DNA of 32,696 nt from Chloroflexota bacterium (GCA_005880395.1 VBHQ01000152.1:1-32696); one strand, 5' to 3'; positions 7,164-15,970 are shown, counted from the stretch's first letter. Translations and numbers: made by a program. Notes: a model not told the origin generated them from the letters alone.

Positions 7164-9707
7164 CTAGCTTTCGCCCTTGCCCTTGCCGGCGACGGGCTCT
7201 TTCGGCGGCTTCTCTGGCTTTTCGGGCTTCTCAGCCTTCTCGGGCTTGGCCTCGCGCTGCTTCTGGATTGGCGTGAGCTTGATCTGCCCGTCGGCCATCT
7301 CGACGAGAACCGAGTCGCCGGCGCTGAACTTGGTGCTGAGCAACGTTTCGGAGAGCGGATCCTCGATCAACCGCTGGATGACGCGTCGCAACGGTCGAGC
7401 GCCATACAGCTTGTCGTAGCCCTCCTTGGCCAGGAAGTCCTTGGCTTCGGTGGTGACCTCGAGCTTCATCTCGTGCTCCTCAAGCCGCTGCGCGACCTTG
7501 ATGACGAGCAGGTCGACGATCTGCCGCATCTCGGCTGGACTGAGAGCCTTGAAGACGACCACCGCATCGACACGGTTGAGGAACTCCGGCCGGAACGTCT
7601 TCTTGAGCTCGTCCATGATCTTCTCGCGCATCTTGCCGTGCTCTTTCTCTTCCTGGCTGGTGGTCGGCATCGAGGGTTGGAAACCCAACGACGAGGTCGC
7701 CTGCTGCAGATTGCTGACGCCGATGTTCGAGGTCATGATCACGATCGTGTTCGCGAAGTTGACCTGCTTGCCTTTGGCATCGGCGAGGCGGCCGTCCTCC
7801 AGGATCTGGAGCAGCATGTTGAAGACCTCGGGATGTGCCTTCTCGATCTCGTCGAAGAGCACCACCGAATACGGACGCCGGCGGATCGCCTCGGTCAGCT
7901 GGCCGCCCTCGTCGTAGCCGACGTAACCGGGCGGTGAGCCGACCAGTCGCGCCGTCGTGTGGCGCTCCATGAACTCGGACATGTCGAGCCGGACGATCGC
8001 GTCCTCGTTATCGAAGAGGAAGCGCGCCAGCTGGCGGGCCAGCTCGGTCTTGCCGACGCCAGTCGGGCCGAGAAAGATGAACGAGCCGATCGGGCGGCGC
8101 TGATCCTTCAGTCCGGCCCGCGCCCGGCGGACCGCCTGTGAGATGACCTTGACGGCGTCATCCTGGCCGATCAGCCGCGCATGGATGTCATCCTCCATCC
8201 GCATCAGGCGGGTCGATTCCTCTTCGACCAGGCGCGAAACGGGCACGCCGGTCCAGGCGCTGACGATTTCGGCGATGTGCTCCTCGTTGACCTCGGGCAC
8301 CGAGGCGCCGAGCTTGTCGCGCCACTCCATCTCTTCCTTGACGTACTTGTCCTTGAGCTTCTTCTCCTTGTCGCGGAAGGAGGCGGCGGTCTCGTAGTCC
8401 TGGTTGGCGATCGCCTCTTCCTTCTTGATCTGGAGGTCGCGGATCTCCTTCTGCATCGTCTTCAGCTCGGGGGGCGTCGTGGTGAGCTTCATCCGCACGC
8501 GGGCGGACGCCTCGTCCATCAGGTCGATCGCCTTGTCGGGCAGCGAGCGGTCGGACACATAGCGGACCGAGAGCTCGGCCGCGGCCTTGATTGCCTTATC
8601 GGTCACCGTCACGCGGTGGTGCTTCTCGTACAGGCTCTTGACGCCATGCAGGATGGAGATGGTCTCGATCAGCGACGGCTCGTCGACGAACACGGGCTGG
8701 AATCGCCGCTCGAGGGCGGCGTCCTTCTCGATGTACTTGCGGTACTCGTTCAGGGTGGTGGCGCCGATGCACTGGATCTCGCCACGAGCGAGGGCCGGCT
8801 TCAGGATGTTGGCGGCATCGATGGCGCCCTCGGCTGCGCCGGCGCCCACGAGCGTGTGCAGCTCGTCGATGAAGAGCACGACCTCGCGGCTGGAACGGAT
8901 TTCGTCGAGGATCTTCTTGAGGCGCTCCTCGAACTCGCCGCGGTACTTGGTGCCGGCCACCAGGGCGCCCATGTCGAGGGTCAGCACCCGCTTGTTCCGC
9001 AACGACTCCGGGATGTTGCCGAGCACGATCTGCTGCGCCAGGCCTTCGGCGATGGCGGTCTTGCCAACACCGGGCTCACCGATCAACGCCGGGTTGTTCT
9101 TGGTGCGGCGTGAAAGGATCTGGACGACACGCTCGATCTCCTGCTCGCGGCCGATCACCGGATCGAGGGTGTTCTTGGCCGCGAGGTCGGTCAGGTCACG
9201 GCAGAACTGGTCGAGCAGCGGGGTCTTCGATGGCTTCTTGGTCGCGGCCGCCTCCTCGTCGAGGCCGCTCTCGTGGAGCAGCCGGTCGATCTCCCCGCGC
9301 ACTTTCTCGAGATTGGCGCCGAGGTCTTCGAGGACGTGGGCCGCGATGCCCTCCCCCTCGATCAGCAGCCCGAGCAGGAGGTGCTCGGTGCCAACGTAGT
9401 TGTTGCCCATCCGGCGAGCCTCTTCGAAGGAGATCTCGATGACCTTCTTGACCCGGGAGGTGGGGATGATCTGCTGGATGATGATGCGCTCGTTGCGGCC
9501 CAGCACCGACTCGATGGTGGCGCGGACCTTGTTGATCTCGACACCCAGATTGTTCAGCACTTTCGCGGCCAGGCCTTCGCCTTCGCGCAGCAGGCCAAGC
9601 AGCAGGTGCTCGGTTCCAATGTATGAGTGGTGCGAGCGCTCGGCCTCTTCCTGGGCCAGCGTCAGGACCTTCTTCGCTCGCTCCGTAAACCGTTCAAAGG
9701 GGTACAA
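7164..9707 (-). CDS. clpC: ClpC, AAA+ unfoldase of the Clp protease
   Basis: This full-length (847-residue) ClpC recognises, unfolds and feeds substrates to ClpP in the cytoplasm. Domains in order: the double Clp_N repeat (about 5-145, with two copies of the [12 protein letters not shown]-type motif); AAA1 with Walker A GEPGVGKT at 210-217 and Walker B VVLFIDE at 276-282; the UVR/middle domain (about 420-460) that binds adaptors such as McsB or MecA; AAA2 with Walker A GPTGVGKT at 547-554 and Walker B VVLFDE; and a probable ClpP-docking loop SLGF at about 673-676. The C-terminal tail is Lys/Glu/Pro-rich (820-847), longer than usual and probably disordered. The start is TTG at 9707, supported by CGGAGGA 7 bases upstream. 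No ctsR, mcsA or mcsB is adjacent, and I see no CtsR or CIRCE operator upstream. Confidence 0.96.
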   Translation of the reverse strand: MYPFERFTERAKKVLTLAQEEAERSHHSYIGTEHLLLGLLREGEGLAAKVLNNLGVEINKVRATIESVLGRNERIIIQQIIPTSRVKKVIEISFEEARRMGNNYVGTEHLLLGLLIEGEGIAAHVLEDLGANLEKVRGEIDRLLHESGLDEEAAATKKPSKTPLLDQFCRDLTDLAAKNTLDPVIGREQEIERVVQILSRRTKNNPALIGEPGVGKTAIAEGLAQQIVLGNIPESLRNKRVLTLDMGALVAGTKYRGEFEERLKKILDEIRSSREVVLFIDELHTLVGAGAAEGAIDAANILKPALARGEIQCIGATTLNEYRKYIEKDAALERRFQPVFVDEPSLIETISILHGVKSLYEKHHRVTVTDKAIKAAAELSVRYVSDRSLPDKAIDLMDEASARVRMKLTTTPPELKTMQKEIRDLQIKKEEAIANQDYETAASFRDKEKKLKDKYVKEEMEWRDKLGASVPEVNEEHIAEIVSAWTGVPVSRLVEEESTRLMRMEDDIHARLIGQDDAVKVISQAVRRARAGLKDQRRPIGSFIFLGPTGVGKTELARQLARFLFDNEDAIVRLDMSEFMERHTTARLVGSPPGYVGYDEGGQLTEAIRRRPYSVVLFDEIEKAHPEVFNMLLQILEDGRLADAKGKQVNFANTIVIMTSNIGVSNLQQATSSLGFQPSMPTTSQEEKEHGKMREKIMDELKKTFRPEFLNRVDAVVVFKALSPAEMRQIVDLLVIKVAQRLEEHEMKLEVTTEAKDFLAKEGYDKLYGARPLRRVIQRLIEDPLSETLLSTKFSAGDSVLVEMADGQIKLTPIQKQREAKPEKAEKPEKPEKPPKEPVAGKGKGES

Positions 9708-9934
9708 CCAGAATCCTCCGACTAACTGACTTGATTACCTATTACGATACCCGGATTTCTCGAATGACTTCCCATCTGAGACTGCGGACGCTCCGCCTGC
9801 TGAAACGTTAGGGAGTTACCACTCCGCGGGTAGGCCTAAACAATCGTTCTCGGAAGCATAGCGCAAATTCGAGCTGAATACGGCGGGGACGTAAGAATTT
9901 CTTATCAACGGACCCCCGGACCGGGAGGGAAAAA

Positions 9935-11161
9935 TCAGTCCTGAGGGGCGGCGCTGACCTCCGCGTAGACGCGCTGCGGCTCGGATTGGGGCACGCGCTC
10001 GATCTCGCCCGGGTAATCCGAGACCTCGGCCTCATCGGGCGGCCGGCCGCCGGCCGGCTCTTCTGCCTGCTTGAGTGAGAGGCTGATCCGGCGTCGGCTA
10101 CGGTCCGCCTGCAACACGCGAACCCGTAGCTTCTGGCCCGGATGGACGACATCTTCGGTGTGCTCGACGTGCTCCCAGGCCAGCTCCGAGATGTGCAACA
10201 GGCCTTCGATCCCGTCGCCGATCTGCAGGAAGGCGCCGTATTTCTTGATTTTCGTGACCTCGCCCTCCACCAGGGCGCCCGGCGGGAAGCGCTTCTCGAT
10301 GTGATCCCACGGATCTTCACCGAGCTGGCGCAAGCTGAGCGAGATTCGGGACGTGTCGGGATCCAGCTTGATGACCTTGACCCGAACGTCCTGACCCACC
10401 TGCAGGACGTCGGCCACGTTGGCGACCCGGTCCCAGGACAGCTCAGAAATATGGATCAGGCCGTCCGCAGCGCCCAGGTTGACGAAGGCGCCGTAGGTGG
10501 TGAGGCCCGACACCTTGCCCTCGATCTCGTCGCCGACCTTGAGCTTGCCGAAGAGCTCCTCGCGCTGCCGAGCGCGATCTTCGTCGAAGGCCGCTTTCTG
10601 GCTGACGATCAGGCGGTTGCGCTTGCGGTTGACCTCGAGGATCTTGACCCCGATCCGCTGACCGACCAGCTCCTGGAGGGTGGAGGAATAGGTTCGGGAA
10701 ACCTGAGACGTCGGGAGGAAGCCACGCAGGCCGAGGACATTGACGATGAGCCCGCCCTTGTTCTGCTCGCGAACCTCGGCGTCGAGCATCTCGCCGGTGG
10801 TTTGCTGCTCTTGCGCCTTGACCCACACCGATTCGGCGCGGGCGCGCCGGAGGGAGAGGACGACGTTCCCGTCTTCATTCTCGGGCTGGAGCACGAAGAC
10901 CTTGACATGGTCCCCGGCATGCAGATCGGGAGCGCCGCCGGTGTCCCGAGTCCCCAGCTCCCGGCTGGAGATCACGCCTTCTGATTTCGATCCGACATCG
11001 ACCAGCACCTCGTCCGGGTCAACCCGGACCACGACACCATCGATGATGTCGCCGTGCGCTATGCGCTTACTGGATGCTTCCTCCTGATTGAGGAACTCCT
11101 CCATCGTCGCGGTTCCGCTTTGCGAGTCGGATGAGTCCTGAGAAAGCTCGAAATCAGACAA
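9935..11161 (-). CDS. rpsA: Ribosomal protein S1-like, four S1 domains
   Basis: This 408-residue protein has four S1 RNA-binding (OB) repeats at about residues 36-105, 122-190, 208-278 and 293-363. Repeats 3 and 4 carry the full signature (TTYGAFVNLG..DGLIHISELSW; KKYGAFLQIGDGIEGLLHISELAW). An acidic Ser/Gln/Glu-rich N-terminus and a Glu/Pro-rich tail flank them. Four repeats is the usual number for S1 of actinobacterial and Chloroflexi type, where it helps load mRNA on the 30S subunit. The open frame begins with TTG at 11161. An ATG at 11104 (MEEFLNQ) is an alternative start that would still keep all four domains. It is transcribed alone or with clpC downstream, with a good extended -10 promoter ahead. 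Many mRNAs here look leaderless or SD-poor. Confidence 0.88.
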   Translation of the reverse strand: MSDFELSQDSSDSQSGTATMEEFLNQEEASSKRIAHGDIIDGVVVRVDPDEVLVDVGSKSEGVISSRELGTRDTGGAPDLHAGDHVKVFVLQPENEDGNVVLSLRRARAESVWVKAQEQQTTGEMLDAEVREQNKGGLIVNVLGLRGFLPTSQVSRTYSSTLQELVGQRIGVKILEVNRKRNRLIVSQKAAFDEDRARQREELFGKLKVGDEIEGKVSGLTTYGAFVNLGAADGLIHISELSWDRVANVADVLQVGQDVRVKVIKLDPDTSRISLSLRQLGEDPWDHIEKRFPPGALVEGEVTKIKKYGAFLQIGDGIEGLLHISELAWEHVEHTEDVVHPGQKLRVRVLQADRSRRRISLSLKQAEEPAGGRPPDEAEVSDYPGEIERVPQSEPQRVYAEVSAAPQD

Positions 11162-11236
11162 ACCAGTAGGCCACCACCTTTTGTTATTGGAACTCGTTGG
11201 TCGTCAGGGTGTAAGCAGGGGCGCGAGTCACCTCGA

Positions 11237-11245
11237 AGTATAGCA
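11237..11245 (-). promoter_or_regulatory. Extended -10 promoter of the S1 gene
   Basis: On the minus strand TGC-TATACT forms an extended -10 element (hexamer at 11237-11242). It would start transcription near 11230, giving a leader of about 70 bases before the TTG start. No good -35 hexamer is visible at 17 bases, as is usual for extended -10 promoters. Confidence 0.5.
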
Positions 11246-11321
11246 AGGGCGATCAGGGCGTTTCTTCGCATCCGACCGGATGAAACGATCTCAGACATGG
11301 ACGTGCGCATGAATGTTTGTC

Positions 11322-11336
11322 TAGACTAAAAGTGTC
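11322..11336 (+). promoter_or_regulatory. -10 element giving a near-leaderless patatin mRNA
   Basis: TAGACT at 11322-11327 lies 9 bases before the ATG at 11337, and no Shine-Dalgarno sequence intervenes. With initiation about 7 bases past the hexamer, the transcript would begin 1-2 bases before the start codon. Confidence 0.4.
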
Positions 11337-12206
11337 ATGTTGCACTGGCGACACGACCGCACCGCATTCGCCATTTCGGGCGGCGGCGCGCGGGGGGCAA
11401 CGCAGGTGGGGATGCTACGGGCGTTGCTCGAGCGCGGGATCAAGCCGGACCTGGTGGTCGGCGTGTCGATCGGAGCCTGGAATGGTGCTTGGATCGCCCA
11501 CCGGCCGGATATCGAGTGGGCCCGCAAGCTCGAAGATGTGTGGCGGCAGGTCACGCGCCGGACGATCGACATGGTCTGGTGGCGCGCCGCGGGCAACATG
11601 GTGCGACGGCGGCCTTCGCTCTATGAAGGGGGCGGCCTGTCGCGCTTTGTCGCTCGCCATTTGCAGGTCCACAACTTCGAGGATCTGGCGGTGCCCCTGC
11701 ACACGGTCGCGATCGACCTCACGATGGGCACCAAAGCCGTCTTCTCGCACGGGCCGCTGGCGCCCGCGGTGCTGGCGTCGTCGGCAGTTCCCGGCGTGTT
11801 CCCGCCGGTCACGATCGAGGGCCATCAGCACGTCGATGGTGGCCTGGTCGATCCAACCGGTTTGGATACGGCGATCGAGCTGGGCGCCCGGCGGGTGTAC
11901 GTGCTGGACTCCGGGTACCATGGCCGGCTGCCGGCGCCGCTGGGATCGATGAATGCGATCGTCGACCACACCTTCCAGGTGGCGGCCCAGCATCGGACCC
12001 GCTGGACGATCCAGCAGATGGGACGAAGCGTTGAAATCGTGCACCTGCGCCCGGACGCCGGGTTCTTACGCCATTCGATGGACTTTGGCGCGACCGAGTT
12101 CTACCTGGCCGAGGGCTACCGGTATGCCGCGGAGGTGCTGGACGCACGCCGGGCCCGGCGCCGCGCCGTGCAGCTGGCACCGATCGCCGCGCCCGTTTAT
12201 CACTAG
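11337..12206 (+). CDS. Patatin-like phospholipase / acyl hydrolase
   Basis: This 289-residue protein carries the complete patatin Ser-Asp dyad architecture. The oxyanion-hole loop GGGARG is at residues 15-20, the nucleophile elbow GVSIG at 42-46 (Ser44), and the catalytic Asp in DGG at 167-169. The family hydrolyses acyl ester bonds of phospholipids or other lipids. There is no signal peptide, so it is cytoplasmic or peripheral to the membrane. Length agrees with small bacterial RssA/YlbK-type members. It stands alone on the plus strand, divergent from the S1 gene and convergent with the NadC-like gene. The sequence gives no clue to its substrate. The ATG start is supported by position immediately before the conserved FAISGGGARG strand. 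Confidence 0.9.
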   Translation: MLHWRHDRTAFAISGGGARGATQVGMLRALLERGIKPDLVVGVSIGAWNGAWIAHRPDIEWARKLEDVWRQVTRRTIDMVWWRAAGNMVRRRPSLYEGGGLSRFVARHLQVHNFEDLAVPLHTVAIDLTMGTKAVFSHGPLAPAVLASSAVPGVFPPVTIEGHQHVDGGLVDPTGLDTAIELGARRVYVLDSGYHGRLPAPLGSMNAIVDHTFQVAAQHRTRWTIQQMGRSVEIVHLRPDAGFLRHSMDFGATEFYLAEGYRYAAEVLDARRARRRAVQLAPIAAPVYH

Positions 12207-12241
12207 CGCCGTCGCCAGGTCGTGATCAGCCGAGACGTTTT

Positions 12242-13462
12242 CTAGCGCGAGACGCGGAAGGCGAAGTCGAAGGCTTTCACCGACTGGGTGAGCTGGTCGA
12301 CTGAGATGAAGTCGACGCCGGCCAGTGCGTAGGCGCGGGCGTTATCGAGACCAACCTTGCCGGTGATCTCGACCTTGGCGCGGCCCTGAACAAGGGCGAT
12401 CGCCTGACGCACCTGGCCCGGTGGGAAGTTTTCAAGCCGTAAGACGTTGACCTTGGCCTGCAGCGCCTGCTCGAGCTCCTGCATATTGGTGACCGTCACC
12501 TCGATGCGCTTGCCCTGGTGCGTTTTCCGGAGCTGGCGGACGATGTTGGGCACCCCATCACTGAGGGCGAGGTGGGACTCGGTCACGATCAGCCGCTCAC
12601 CGAGGCCTTTGAGATGAATGACGCCGCCGCCGCACTCGACGGCATATTTCTCCAGAAACCCGAGGCCTGGCGAGGTGCTGCGCGTGCCCAGGATCCGGGT
12701 CTTTGTGCCACGTACCGCGTTGGTAAACCGAGCCGTCTGACTGGCGATCCCGGAGAGGTGCTTCAGGAAGTTGAGCGCAGTTTGCTGGGCTTGTAAAACG
12801 CTCACCGCAGGACCGGACACCCGTGCTACCAGCTGGCCGCTGCTGAGCGGCGCGCCATCAGTCGCGCGCGCCTCAAAGCTGATGTTCTTGTCGACGAGCT
12901 CGAAGACGCGGCGAAAGAAGGGCAGGCCGGCAAGGACGCCGTCCTCACTCGCGATCAGCTTGCCGCGCGCCTTGACCTTGCCCGGGAAGAGTGCCTGAGT
13001 GGTCATGTCGCCCTCGCCGACGTCCTCGGCGAGCGCCTCTTTGATCAGCTTGTCGACCGCGCTCATGGGGAAGCGCATGGTGATGACCGGTGGAGGCACG
13101 GGCTTCGGGGCTGGCGTCGGGGCCGGCGGAGGGGTGGCCGGGCGCGGCGGCATCCCGGGCGGGCGGCCGGCGGTGCGCCAGGGCGACCCGAGGCCCAGGA
13201 TGGTCGGACGCGGGAAGGGCATGATTGGGACCCCGGGCGGCAGCGGCGGCTGGACAGGCGCCTGGGCCGGGACCGGCTGAGGCTTAGCTTGCTGAGGCGC
13301 GGCAGGTGGCGCGAGCTCGGGCGAGGGCGCAGGCGCGCGCTTCGCGGCTGGCTTGGTGGCGGGACGCGCGGCGACGGCGGTCTTGCGCGCCACAGAGGCG
13401 CCTTTGGTCGAGACTGAGCCCGTTTTCGGGCGCGCCAGTTTGGCGCTCGGCTTTGCCTTCAC
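12242..13462 (-). CDS. NadC-fold protein with disordered tail and altered active site
   Basis: Residues 134-406 have the fold and length of quinolinate phosphoribosyltransferase (NadC): EALAEDVGEGDMTT, TALNFLKHLSGIA, TRSTSPGLGFLEKYAV and GVDFISVDQLTQS align end to end. NadC makes nicotinate mononucleotide from quinolinate and PRPP. Many family-invariant positions differ, however. The ER before ALNFL is QQ (226-227), TRKT..PGLR is TRST..PGLG, HR is HL, KDNH is TESH, EVEV is EVTV, LDN is LEN, SGG is TGK and LTHS is LTQS. Only TR (260-261) and a few others persist. Ahead of this core is a tail of about 130 residues rich in Lys/Ala then Pro, beginning at GTG 13462. It lies 47 bases after panC. 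I infer a divergent paralogue with another substrate or a regulatory role rather than ordinary NadC. ModD is a known NadC-fold relative, but its TRKN..PGTK motif is not matched either. Confidence 0.75.
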   Translation of the reverse strand: MKAKPSAKLARPKTGSVSTKGASVARKTAVAARPATKPAAKRAPAPSPELAPPAAPQQAKPQPVPAQAPVQPPLPPGVPIMPFPRPTILGLGSPWRTAGRPPGMPPRPATPPPAPTPAPKPVPPPVITMRFPMSAVDKLIKEALAEDVGEGDMTTQALFPGKVKARGKLIASEDGVLAGLPFFRRVFELVDKNISFEARATDGAPLSSGQLVARVSGPAVSVLQAQQTALNFLKHLSGIASQTARFTNAVRGTKTRILGTRSTSPGLGFLEKYAVECGGGVIHLKGLGERLIVTESHLALSDGVPNIVRQLRKTHQGKRIEVTVTNMQELEQALQAKVNVLRLENFPPGQVRQAIALVQGRAKVEITGKVGLDNARAYALAGVDFISVDQLTQSVKAFDFAFRVSR

Positions 13463-13509
13463 CTTTGAAGTTGTCGTCCGCCCCTTCGCCTTCGAGCGCC
13501 GGTCTTGCG

Positions 13510-14274
13510 TCAGACCCGCTCTGCTCCGAACACGACGTTATCGATCAACCTTGTTGAGCCAAGTTTAACAGCGACCGCCAAAACATTGCCCGGCCGCACT
13601 TGCCTCGGAGTACTCAGGGTGGTGTCGTCGAGCACGGAGAGATACTGAATCGAGATTCCGGGCGCAGCGCTCAGGACCTCTCGTGCGGCGGCCGCAAGGG
13701 CGGACGGATCGCTTTCCCCTGCCGCAAAGCGCCTCGCCGCGTCGGCGAGGGCCCGGTGGATGGCCGGGGCGATCCGCCGCTGCTCGGTATCCAGGTAGAC
13801 GTTTCGCGAGCTGATCGCCAGGCCGTCGGCTTCGCGGACGGTGGGCATGGTGACGATCCGGACCGGCAGGCCGAAGTCGCGGACCAGCTGGCGAACCAAG
13901 ACCACCTGCTGGAAGTCCTTCTGGCCGAAGTAGACCCGCTTGGGCTGCGTCAAATTGATGAGCTTGAGCACGACGGTGAGGACGCCGGCGAAATGGCCCG
14001 GCCGGATCTGTCCCTCGAGCAGGCCACCGAGCGGGCCCGGGTCGACCGTCGTCTTGAAGGCCGACGGGTAGATCTGCTCCACGGGCGGGTGGAAGATGGC
14101 GTCGACCCCAAGGGCCTCGAGCCGCGCCCGGTCGGTCTCGAAGGGGCGCGGGTAGCGGTTGAAGTCCTCGCTGGGCCCGAACTGCCGCGGGTTGACGAAG
14201 ACGCTGACGACCACCCGGTGGTTGTCGCGGCGCGCTCGGGTGACCAGGGCATCATGACCGGCATGGAGCCGCCC
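13510..14274 (-). CDS. panC: Pantothenate synthetase PanC, N-terminus missing
   Basis: PanC joins pantoate and beta-alanine using ATP in the cytoplasm, the last step of pantothenate synthesis. From 14274 this frame matches PanC: GRLHAGHDALV (the LH.GH nucleotide-binding motif), VVVSVFVNPRQFGPSEDFNRYPR, RPGHFAGVLTVVLKL, YFGQKDFQQ, and READGLAISSRN (KMSKS-like region). The usual first 30 or so residues, including 'VPTMG', are absent. Upstream the frame is merely an open shadow of panB, extending to 14412. The end of panB and the beginning of panC therefore appear deleted, with the two genes joined out of frame at about 14268-14276. As written, translation could only start inside the shadow or at an internal GTG, and the product would probably be inactive. 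It may be an assembly deletion. Confidence 0.85.
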   Translation of the reverse strand, partial: GRLHAGHDALVTRARRDNHRVVVSVFVNPRQFGPSEDFNRYPRPFETDRARLEALGVDAIFHPPVEQIYPSAFKTTVDPGPLGGLLEGQIRPGHFAGVLTVVLKLINLTQPKRVYFGQKDFQQVVLVRQLVRDFGLPVRIVTMPTVREADGLAISSRNVYLDTEQRRIAPAIHRALADAARRFAAGESDPSALAAAAREVLSAAPGISIQYLSVLDDTTLSTPRQVRPGNVLAVAVKLGSTRLIDNVVFGAERV

Positions 14275-15035
14275 GCTCTGACATCCTGGTCGAACTGGCG
14301 GGCGGCGGCCTCGATGGCCTGGCCGAGTTGGGCGTACTGGCGCACGAACTTGGCCACGTGGTCGGGGTTGAGGCCGAGAACGTCCTGGATCACGAGCACC
14401 TGCGCGTCGCACTGCGGACCGGCGCCGATACCGATGGTGGGCACATTGAGGGCCTCGGTCACACGGCGGCCAAGGGCGCTGGGGATGCCTTCGAGGACGA
14501 CCGCAAAGGCGCCGGCCGCCTCGAGCGCGCGGGCGTCGCTCAGGATCTGCTCGGCCGCTTCATCGCTGCGGCCCTGGACGCGGTAGCCGCCGAACTGGTT
14601 GACGAACGTTGGCGTCAAGCCGAGGTGGGCCATCACCGGGATGCCCATCGAGGTCAGCTCGCGCGTGTAGTCGATGACTCGCCCGCCGCCTTCCATCTTC
14701 ACCGCCTGGACGCGCGCCTCCTGGAGAAAGCGGCCGGCGTTGCGGACGGTGTCTTCGAGGCTCACGTGGTACGCCATGAAGGGCAGGTCGCCGATGACCA
14801 GCGCGTTCGGCGCGCCGCGGACCACGGCGCCGGCGTGACGGATCATGTCGTCCATCGTGACGCTGAGCGTGTCCGGATAGCCCAGCATCGTGCTGCCAAG
14901 GCTGTCGCCGACCAAAAGGACCGGAATCCCGGCGCGATCGAGCCACCTCGCGGTCGTGTAGTCGTACGCCGTCAGCATGGTGAACTTTTTGCCGTCGGCT
15001 TTCCATTTGCGCAGGTCGCGAATGGTGGTGGTCAT
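13950..15035 (-). CDS. panB: Ketopantoate hydroxymethyltransferase PanB, with out-of-frame 3' end
   Basis: PanB transfers a one-carbon unit from methylene-THF to 2-oxoisovalerate, giving ketopantoate for coenzyme A synthesis. Residues 1-254 are a clean PanB barrel: LTAYDYTTAR, LLVGDSLGSTMLGY (metal and ketoacid site), VKMEGGG, MAHLGLTPT, VLEGIP and PTIGIGAGPQCDAQVLVIQDVLG. After QFDQDVRAG (about 14270) the frame continues for some 105 residues that are only the panC region in the wrong frame (Ser/Arg/Thr-rich). Normal PanB ends about 10-15 residues after this point, so the authentic protein is nearly complete. The ATG at 15035 overlaps the upstream gene's stop (ATGA), indicating coupling. The barrel could still be functional with an aberrant tail. 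Confidence 0.9.
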   Translation of the reverse strand: MTTTIRDLRKWKADGKKFTMLTAYDYTTARWLDRAGIPVLLVGDSLGSTMLGYPDTLSVTMDDMIRHAGAVVRGAPNALVIGDLPFMAYHVSLEDTVRNAGRFLQEARVQAVKMEGGGRVIDYTRELTSMGIPVMAHLGLTPTFVNQFGGYRVQGRSDEAAEQILSDARALEAAGAFAVVLEGIPSALGRRVTEALNVPTIGIGAGPQCDAQVLVIQDVLGLNPDHVAKFVRQYAQLGQAIEAAARQFDQDVRAGGSMPVMMPWSPERAATTTGWSSASSSTRGSSGPARTSTATRAPSRPTGRGSRPLGSTPSSTRPWSRSTRRPSRRRSTRARSVACSRDRSGRAISPASSPSCSSSSI

Positions 15036-15868
15036 GCCGCGTCCTCCTTGCTCGGTTGCGCAAGCCGTTTGGTTCGGTCGGCCAGCAACTGGTAGATCCG
15101 TTGGAGCTGCGGATCATGCTTCAGCGCCTCGAGGTGCCGCCGGATCGTGCCGTCATCGCCGCGGGCCGCCGGCCCGGTGATGGCCTCGGCAGGAGCCAGG
15201 TCTTTCAGGTTGTTGACGGCGCCCGCGAGCAGCGTGGTCATGCCGCGCCGGGCGGTCTCGCGGTCGAGCCCGGCCTGCACCGCGAGGTCGATCGCCTCCG
15301 CAAGCAGCAGCGTCGGATAGTTGGCGGCGAACACCGCGGCCGCGTGATAGCGCGCGTGGTCGACGTGGCTGAGGTCAAAGGCGTGACCCTGGAGATCGGT
15401 CGCCATCTGCGCCAGCTGCTCCCGCAGGGGGCCATCGGCGTCGATGCCGAAGTACGTGCCGGCGACGTTTTCGGCCGCGGCCGCGCCGCGGCGGAAGGTC
15501 TGGAGTGGATGGAAGACGCCGATGCGCAGGCTGCCCTGCTGGGCCAGCGGCTTGAGCGCCGCCCGGTCCTGGGCCCCGCTGAGGTGAACGGCCGCTTTGC
15601 CGGCCGCCGAGCAGAGAGCACCGGCCATCTCCGAAGCCAGCGGCGCGATAACGTCGTCGGGGACGGCCACGATCGTGAGGTCGGCGACGTCGATCGTGGT
15701 GGCCGGCGACTGGCAGGGGCGAGCGCCGAGCTCGGTCGCCAGCGCACGGACGTTATCCGGGTTGCGCCCGCCGATGGCGGCGATGATGTAACCCGCCGCG
15801 TGCAGGCTACGCCCGAGGGCCGATCCGGCCCGGCCGGGTCCGATGACGCCGATGGTCGATTTCTGCAT
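15032..15868 (-). CDS. Rossmann/DUF2520 oxidoreductase-like protein in the pan operon
   Basis: This 278-residue protein has an N-terminal NAD(P)-binding Rossmann fold (STIGVIGPGRAGSALGRSL at residues 4-22; LTIVAVPDDVI) and a C-terminal helical DUF2520 domain. HLSGA, FHPLQTF and the DHARYHAAAVFAANYPTLLL segment are typical of the family. Its architecture resembles ketopantoate reductase and 6-phosphogluconate-type dehydrogenases. In several bacterial groups DUF2520 genes sit beside panB and panC. Since no panE or ilvC lies here, I infer it may supply or assist the ketopantoate-to-pantoate step; this is not established. ATG 15868 was preferred over a TTG at 15895 because the Rossmann strand begins directly after it. 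Its stop overlaps the panB start. Confidence 0.82.
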   Translation of the reverse strand: MQKSTIGVIGPGRAGSALGRSLHAAGYIIAAIGGRNPDNVRALATELGARPCQSPATTIDVADLTIVAVPDDVIAPLASEMAGALCSAAGKAAVHLSGAQDRAALKPLAQQGSLRIGVFHPLQTFRRGAAAAENVAGTYFGIDADGPLREQLAQMATDLQGHAFDLSHVDHARYHAAAVFAANYPTLLLAEAIDLAVQAGLDRETARRGMTTLLAGAVNNLKDLAPAEAITGPAARGDDGTIRRHLEALKHDPQLQRIYQLLADRTKRLAQPSKEDAA

Positions 15869-15906
15869 GATGCCGTCTCGGTCGCGAGGATCCAAGCGGT
15901 CTAACC

Positions 15907-15912
15907 AATATA
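15907..15912 (-). promoter_or_regulatory. Candidate -10 of the DUF2520-panB-panC operon
   Basis: TATATT (minus strand) lies about 40 bases before the ATG at 15868, in an AT-rich patch (CACGTTATATTGG) within otherwise GC-rich intergenic DNA. No clear -35 hexamer is seen. Confidence 0.3.
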
Positions 15913-15970
15913 ACGTGGAAGGGCCCCCACCCTGACTTTTCCCGACGCCGGAGCGGAGAATCGCAAAGAT

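Noticed and set aside
9892-9904. TAAGAA-T-TTCTTA palindrome downstream of the S1 gene, plus small hairpins (9784-9796) upstream of clpC
   Set aside because: They are short and not placed like a known CtsR or CIRCE operator, and no T-run makes a convincing terminator. They are too weak to list as features.
13950-14270. C-terminal 105 residues of the panB frame as a new domain
   Set aside because: The sequence is panC DNA read in the wrong frame; it is Ser/Arg/Thr-rich and has no independent support.
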